Assembly: GCA_005881235.1 (NCBI GenBank) | Contig: VBEQ01000098.1 | Span: 1-8,940 of the forward strand | Length of the DNA stretch: 8,940 nucleotides | Direction: 5' to 3' | Origin: Chloroflexota bacterium | Lineage (GTDB): Bacteria; Chloroflexota; Dormibacteria; CF-121 | In this document: one piece after another, positions 5,958-8,940 of the stretch | How the letters are laid out: each line of letters starts with the position of its first letter | Position numbering within the stretch: position 1 is the stretch's first letter | Position numbers and translations under genes: made by a program | Notes under the pieces: generated by a model | Database searches by the model: none | Told to the model about the DNA's origin: nothing | The model's input: the letters and a program-made list of their open reading frames with translations, nothing else

Positions 5958-7232
5958 ATGGCGTTCACCAAATCGGCAGTGGAGGAGCTTAGCTCCCTCC
6001 ACCGCGAGCCCGACTGGTTGCGGGCGCGTCGCCTGACGTCCTTTGGGATCTACGAGGGCCTGGCGGTCCCGGATACGAAGCGCCAGGAGGACTGGCGGCA
6101 GGTGGATCTGAAGGGACTCGACCTGGAGGGCTATGCGCCGTTCCAGCAGCCGAACGGGACGGCGCCGCTTGGCGCGCTCGAGAACGTCGGAGCGACGCTT
6201 CGCCAGCGTGGTACCTCGCCGGCGGTGGTGGCGATCGCTCCTGAGCTGACTCGGCAGGGTGTGATCTTCATGCCGCTCGCCGAAGCCGCACGCGTCCACT
6301 CCGAGCTAGTTCAGCGATATCTCTTTACCGGCATCACCCCGGAGCGGGACAAGTTCGCCGCCCTGCACGCCGCGCTGTTCAGTGGCGGAAGCTTCCTCTA
6401 CGTCCCCGACGGCGTGACGATCGACGACCCGCTGGTCAGTCAGTTCTGGTCGGCCGGCTCAGGATCTGCCGTGCTACCGCATTCGCTGGTCATCGGGGGC
6501 AAGGGCTCCCGCTTTCAGTACGTCGACGAGTTCCTCAGCGCCGACCGCCAGGAAGCGGCGCTCGCCAGTGGTTCCGCCGAGGTCTTTCTCGAGGAAGGCG
6601 CGAATGTCGGTTACGTTGCGCTCCAGCACTGGAGCATCAAGACCTGGCAGTTCGCCAACCAACGGTTCCAGCTCGGACGTGATTCGCATCTGAACGCGCT
6701 GGCCATCGCGCTTGGCGGTCAGATGGCGCGGCTCCGGGTCGAGGCGATTCTCGAGGGGCCCGGCTCGACCGCCGACCTGAAGGGTCTGTTCTTCGGGACC
6801 GGGGATCAGGCCTTTGACTTTCGAACGCTGCAGGACCACGTTGGACCGCATACCACGTCGGACCTCCTTTTCAAGGGAGCGCTGCGTGATCGTGCCAAGA
6901 GCGTCTATGTCGGGGTGGTCCGCGTCGAGCCGGAAGCCCGAGGCAGTTCATCCAACCAGGCCAATCGCAACCTGCTGTTGTCGGAGAAGGCGAAGGCCAC
7001 CTCGGAGCCGATCCTGGAGATCCTCAATAACGACATCCTGCGCTGCAGTCACGGTGCGACCGTCGGTCCGGTGGACCCCGAGCACCTCTTTTATCTCGAG
7101 AGCCGGGGCATCCCCCATCCCGTGGCCGAGCGGATGCTGGTCCAGGGGTTTCTCGGGGAGGTCCTGGACCGGATTCCGGTCGCCCAGGTTCGAGAGGCGG
7201 TCGATCAGGAACTGGCCGCGCGGATTGAGTAG
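5958..7232 (+). CDS. sufD: Fe-S scaffold subunit SufD
   Basis: SufD is the SufB paralogue that pairs with it in SufBC2D and is needed for iron entry into the cluster. The 424-residue product has the SufD-type N-terminus (SLHREPDWLRARRL, then KRQEDWRQVDL), the beta-helix core beginning near SGGSFLYVPDGV (142-153), and a helical C-terminus. H365 in RCSHGATVG corresponds to E. coli SufD H360, the residue proposed to hold iron, and C363 to C358. SufB carries HEA where SufD carries HGA, which separates the paralogues cleanly. The ATG directly abuts the sufB stop (TAAATG) and no proper Shine-Dalgarno is present, so termination-reinitiation coupling is likely and would keep B:D near 1:1. Confidence 0.97.
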   Translation: MAFTKSAVEELSSLHREPDWLRARRLTSFGIYEGLAVPDTKRQEDWRQVDLKGLDLEGYAPFQQPNGTAPLGALENVGATLRQRGTSPAVVAIAPELTRQGVIFMPLAEAARVHSELVQRYLFTGITPERDKFAALHAALFSGGSFLYVPDGVTIDDPLVSQFWSAGSGSAVLPHSLVIGGKGSRFQYVDEFLSADRQEAALASGSAEVFLEEGANVGYVALQHWSIKTWQFANQRFQLGRDSHLNALAIALGGQMARLRVEAILEGPGSTADLKGLFFGTGDQAFDFRTLQDHVGPHTTSDLLFKGALRDRAKSVYVGVVRVEPEARGSSSNQANRNLLLSEKAKATSEPILEILNNDILRCSHGATVGPVDPEHLFYLESRGIPHPVAERMLVQGFLGEVLDRIPVAQVREAVDQELAARIE

Positions 7233-7233
7233 C

Positions 7234-7548
7234 GTGACCCAGCAGCGGGTCGCCTCCACCAGCGAGCTACCAAAGGAGTCGATGAAGCGGGTGGAGGTCG
7301 ATGGCGAGCCGATCTGCCTGATCCACGCCGAAGACGACAAATTCTATGCGATCGGCGATACCTGCACGCACGAGGAGTATTCGCTCTGTGAGGGGGAGTT
7401 GTGGGAGATGTCGGTCGAATGCCCGCGGCATGGCTCACGCTTCGACGTGCGGACCGGCCAGGTCACCGGCCTTCCGGCGGTCATTCCGGCGAAGACCTAC
7501 CCGGTAACGGTCCAGAACGGGGATGTCTACCTCGAAGTCGGGGACTAA
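7234..7548 (+). CDS. Rieske [2Fe-2S] ferredoxin-like protein of the suf operon
   Basis: This 104-residue soluble Rieske domain resembles the NirD and ferredoxin components of ring-hydroxylating oxygenases. The cluster ligands are C44 and H46 in CTH and C63 and H66 in CPRHGSRF. It has no signal peptide or transmembrane anchor, so it is cytoplasmic. The GTG at 7234, one base after the sufD stop, gives the usual N-terminal strand (RVASTSELPKES...EVDGEP). The ATG at 7282 has AAAGGAG only 3 bases away and would delete that strand, so it is less likely. Similar Rieske genes are known next to sufD in actinobacterial suf operons. A role as electron donor during cluster assembly, or as a resident client protein, is inferred and not shown. 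Confidence 0.93.
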   Translation: MTQQRVASTSELPKESMKRVEVDGEPICLIHAEDDKFYAIGDTCTHEEYSLCEGELWEMSVECPRHGSRFDVRTGQVTGLPAVIPAKTYPVTVQNGDVYLEVGD

Positions 7549-7558
7549 GATCAGAGGT

Positions 7559-7897
7559 ATGGCGGACACCGTGGAAACGACTCAGGCGCCGGCGTCGGGC
7601 GATCTGCGCCAGCAGATCGATGCACAGCTCGCCACCTGCCGCGACCCCGAGATCGGGCTCGACATCATGTCGCTGGGGCTGGTCTACGAGGTTGGCATCG
7701 ACGAAGGAAACGTCCTCATCAAGATGACGCTGACCGCGATCGGCTGCCCCTGGGCCCAGGACCTCTTCGACGAGGTCAAGACGAAAGTCGAAGAAGTCCC
7801 GGGCGTCAACTCCTGTACGGTCGAGCTCGTCTACTCGCCGCCCTGGAGCGCGGACATGATGAGCGACGACGCCAAGATGGAACTTGGCTTTCTCTAG
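7559..7897 (+). CDS. sufT: SufT-like DUF59/MIP18-family Fe-S assembly factor
   Basis: The 112-residue protein is a DUF59 (MIP18/PaaD) domain, the family of SufT and the eukaryotic CIA factor CIA2, which help mature or deliver Fe-S clusters. The landmarks are DPEIGLDIMSLGLVYEV (29-45), MTLTAIGCPWAQDL (56-69) with the conserved cysteine C63, and VELVYSPPWSADMMSDDAK at the C-terminus. The first 14 residues (TVETTQAPASG) are low-complexity and probably flexible. The ATG at 7559 lies 10 bp after the Rieske stop, with AGAGG only one base away, so initiation may be weak or coupled. Its position as the last suf gene supports SufT over the phenylacetate-pathway PaaD. It ends 3 bp before the convergent small membrane-protein gene. 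Confidence 0.92.
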   Translation: MADTVETTQAPASGDLRQQIDAQLATCRDPEIGLDIMSLGLVYEVGIDEGNVLIKMTLTAIGCPWAQDLFDEVKTKVEEVPGVNSCTVELVYSPPWSADMMSDDAKMELGFL

Positions 7898-7900
7898 CGC

Positions 7901-8041
7901 CTAGAACAAGTACGACGCGGTCAGGAAGGCGAGCCCACCGGGAAGCAGGCCGAAGGGCGCGCGGAACTTCATCCGGCCGGCGACCGCATCGAGGATGAAG
8001 CAGATGAGGGCGATGATCAGCAGGATCTTGGACAGGGACAT
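7901..8041 (-). CDS. 46-residue two-helix membrane protein, unknown function
   Basis: I do not recognise the family. Reading the - strand from the ATG at 8041-8039 gives 46 codons and a TAG at 7903-7901. A clear GGAGG lies 6 bases upstream of the ATG, which is better than most ribosome sites in the window and is the main reason to call it. The product is almost entirely hydrophobic: a helix at about residues 5-22 (ILLIIALICFILDAVAG), a short basic turn GRMKFR, and a second segment at about 29-46 (PFGLLPGGLAFLTASYLF). This predicts a small helical hairpin in the membrane with the basic loop inside. It has one Cys (C14) and no motif. It is tail to tail with sufT, so it is not part of the operon. 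Conservation in relatives would settle whether it is real. Confidence 0.72.
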   Translation of the reverse strand: MSLSKILLIIALICFILDAVAGRMKFRAPFGLLPGGLAFLTASYLF

Positions 8042-8242
8042 GAACAACCTCCAAACAAAATTTGCGACATCGTACCCTGAATTCGAGCCGCGCAGGGAAT
8101 TGCACTCACAGTCACGCCGCCGGGAAATGGCTGTGGCAGCCGTGCCATCGGGCTGTTACCCCCACGCAGTCTGGTTCGTAAGGCTCCCTACGTAGCATCG
8201 GGCGCAGTTCGCGAATTCGAACGAACTGGGGGTAGGAACCGC
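8042..8242. other. 201-bp divergent non-coding region with small inverted repeats
   Basis: This stretch separates the start of the small membrane-protein gene from the start of cpaF and must hold both promoters. I see no ORF with a ribosome site. Visible structure: CCCTG/CAGGG arms at 8075-8079 and 8093-8097; two overlapping, mutually exclusive stems, GGCTG-TGG-CAGCC (8130-8142) and TGGCA-GCCG-TGCCA (8135-8148); and GTTCG-CGAATT-CGAAC at 8207-8222, containing the palindrome CGAATTCG. TACGAT on the - strand (8074-8069) is a weak -10 candidate for the small gene. It does not match any riboswitch that I can recognise. Confidence 0.5.
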
Positions 8243-8940
8243 TTGTCGCTGCTCGAACGTATTCAAAAATCGCAGGGCGAGCCCGGGTCGCCCCCAAAAC
8301 CGCCGGCCAGGGCCGTCCAGCCTCCCCCGGCGCCTCCCCAGGCCCCGCCAGCCCCCAGGAGCGCCCCGAGCGCGCCGCCTGCCCGGGCACTGCCGCCGGC
8401 CGCCCGGCCGGTTCCGCCCGCCGCCCGGCCGATCCCTCCCGTCCCCTCGGCCCAGCCGAGGCCGGTCACTCCGCCGTTACGCCCGGTGGCCAGCCCAGCG
8501 CCACGGCCCTCCGCCGCGCCGGCACCTGCGCCTGCACCTGCTCCGGCTCAAACCCTGGCCCAGCGGGTCGCGGCCGCCAGGCCCACGGCGTCGATCGAGG
8601 CGTCGGCGCCGATGCCGGCCAACGCCAACCTCGCCGACCTGCCAGAGGCCGAGCGGCTTCACCGCATCAAGGCCGCCGTGCACGACCGGATCATCGGCGA
8701 GCTGGGCGAGCGCGCCAACGAGCTCGACAAGGAAGCCATCAGCCAGCGGGCCACCGAGGTCCTCGATGCCTACCTGAGCGCCCGCCGGGTCACGCTCACC
8801 GCCGAAACCCGGGCGAAGCTACTGGGCGCGTTACTGGCCGACATCCTGGGCTTCGGCCCGCTCGACTTACTGCTCGGGGACGAGACGATCTCCGACATCA
8901 TGGTCAACGGCCCCAACAAGGTCTACATCGAGCGCGGCAA
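8243..8940 (+). CDS. cpaF: CpaF/TadA-family secretion ATPase, N-terminal part
   Basis: CpaF/TadA is the cytoplasmic hexameric ATPase that powers Tad/Flp pilus assembly and related type II/IV secretion machines. The 232 residues before the window edge begin MSLLERIQKS, followed by a proline/alanine-rich, basic, probably disordered segment at about 16-102. A helical region follows (LPEAERLHRIKAAVHDRII), then the typical N-terminal domain ending LGFGPLDLL (about 202-210) and ISDIMVNGP (about 216-224), both strong family signatures. The Walker motifs lie beyond base 8940. The start is TTG at 8243, chosen because GGTAGGA lies 5 bases upstream; no in-frame ATG with a ribosome site is seen nearby. 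CpaF proteins vary at the N-terminus, but about 90 residues of Pro/Ala sequence is long. Other tad genes would be expected downstream. Confidence 0.93.
   Translation, partial: MSLLERIQKSQGEPGSPPKPPARAVQPPPAPPQAPPAPRSAPSAPPARALPPAARPVPPAARPIPPVPSAQPRPVTPPLRPVASPAPRPSAAPAPAPAPAPAQTLAQRVAAARPTASIEASAPMPANANLADLPEAERLHRIKAAVHDRIIGELGERANELDKEAISQRATEVLDAYLSARRVTLTAETRAKLLGALLADILGFGPLDLLLGDETISDIMVNGPNKVYIERG
8393..8434 (+). repeat. 21-bp tandem duplication in the cpaF proline-rich segment
   Basis: Two adjacent 21-base units (8393-8413 and 8414-8434) match at 18 of 21 bases and encode PPAARPV then PPAARPI (residues 51-64). Because they are in frame, copy changes would lengthen or shorten the disordered linker without breaking the ATPase. 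Confidence 0.7.
8516..8548 (+). repeat. Ala-Pro dipeptide run in cpaF
   Basis: Alternating GCN-CCN codons encode eleven alternating Ala/Pro residues (92-102) at the end of the proline-rich segment. Such runs form stiff extended linkers. The third codon positions vary, so this is an old or selected repeat rather than a fresh slippage expansion. Confidence 0.7.

Noticed and set aside
4488..6299. 603-codon open frame on the - strand opposite sufB and sufD
   Set aside because: It spans the end of sufC, all of sufB and the start of sufD, which carry intact catalytic residues. The composition is that of a shadow frame.
7891..7904. Terminator between sufT and the convergent small gene
   Set aside because: CTAGCGCCTAG looks palindromic but the arms are only the stop codons. 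There is no GC-rich stem with a T-run.
7995..8195. 66-codon + strand frame across the end of sufT and the following gap
   Set aside because: It has no ribosome site and no domain, and it is antisense to the better-supported small membrane-protein gene.
8101..8200. c-di-GMP-I riboswitch upstream of cpaF
   Set aside because: The conserved GGGCAAACC and GACGCAAAGC segments are missing on both strands.
8207..8222. LexA/SOS box upstream of cpaF
   Set aside because: Gram-positive SOS boxes read CGAAC-N4-GTTCG. Here the half-sites face the other way (GTTCG-N6-CGAAC).
8263..8469. Glycine-rich 68-codon - strand frame
   Set aside because: It is the antisense reading of the proline-rich cpaF segment, since CCN codons give GGN on the other strand.

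Overview
This is a GC-rich bacterial chromosomal window with tightly packed genes. Its centre is a complete SUF iron-sulfur cluster assembly operon on the + strand, reading rrf2/iscR-like, sufS, sufU, sufC, sufB, sufD, a Rieske ferredoxin-like gene and sufT (about 1628-7897). The SufS/SufU pairing, a Rieske gene directly after sufD and a downstream cpaF/tadA-type secretion ATPase suggest a Terrabacteria lineage such as Chloroflexota, Dormibacterota or a relative. No rRNA or other phylogenetic marker is present, so that placement is only an inference.

Left flank (1-1547): a surE nucleotidase on the - strand runs off the left edge. It diverges from a small four-cysteine zinc-ribbon protein of unknown function (721-1065). 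That gene meets a - strand flavin reductase-domain protein (1062-1547) tail to tail, the two stop codons sharing one CTAG.

Control region (1548-1664): this 117-bp divergent gap holds several short palindromes, a TATACT -10 candidate and, just downstream of it, an inverted repeat that fits the core of the E. coli IscR type-1 site. The next gene encodes an Rrf2 protein with three Cys and one His placed as in IscR, though with wider Cys spacing. The simplest reading is an Fe-S-sensing repressor that controls its own promoter and the whole suf operon.

Operon (1665-7897): neighbouring genes overlap or lie 0-10 bp apart, except for a 43-bp gap before sufC. SufS takes sulfur from cysteine, SufU accepts it, SufBCD is the ATP-driven scaffold, and SufT (DUF59) probably helps cluster maturation or transfer. 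The Rieske protein may supply electrons. All family-defining residues checked are present. SufU lacks the roughly 18-residue insertion usual between its second and third cysteines.

Right flank (7898-8940): a 46-residue two-helix membrane protein lies on the - strand, tail to tail with sufT. A 201-bp non-coding stretch with small inverted repeats follows. Then a TTG-initiated cpaF/tadA-like ATPase gene with a long proline/alanine-rich N-terminus runs off the right edge.

I found no tRNA, rRNA, CRISPR array, insertion sequence or phage gene. The window is mainly a well-known pathway. The less ordinary parts are the predicted Rrf2 operator, the short SufU, the unnamed zinc-ribbon gene and the tiny membrane protein.
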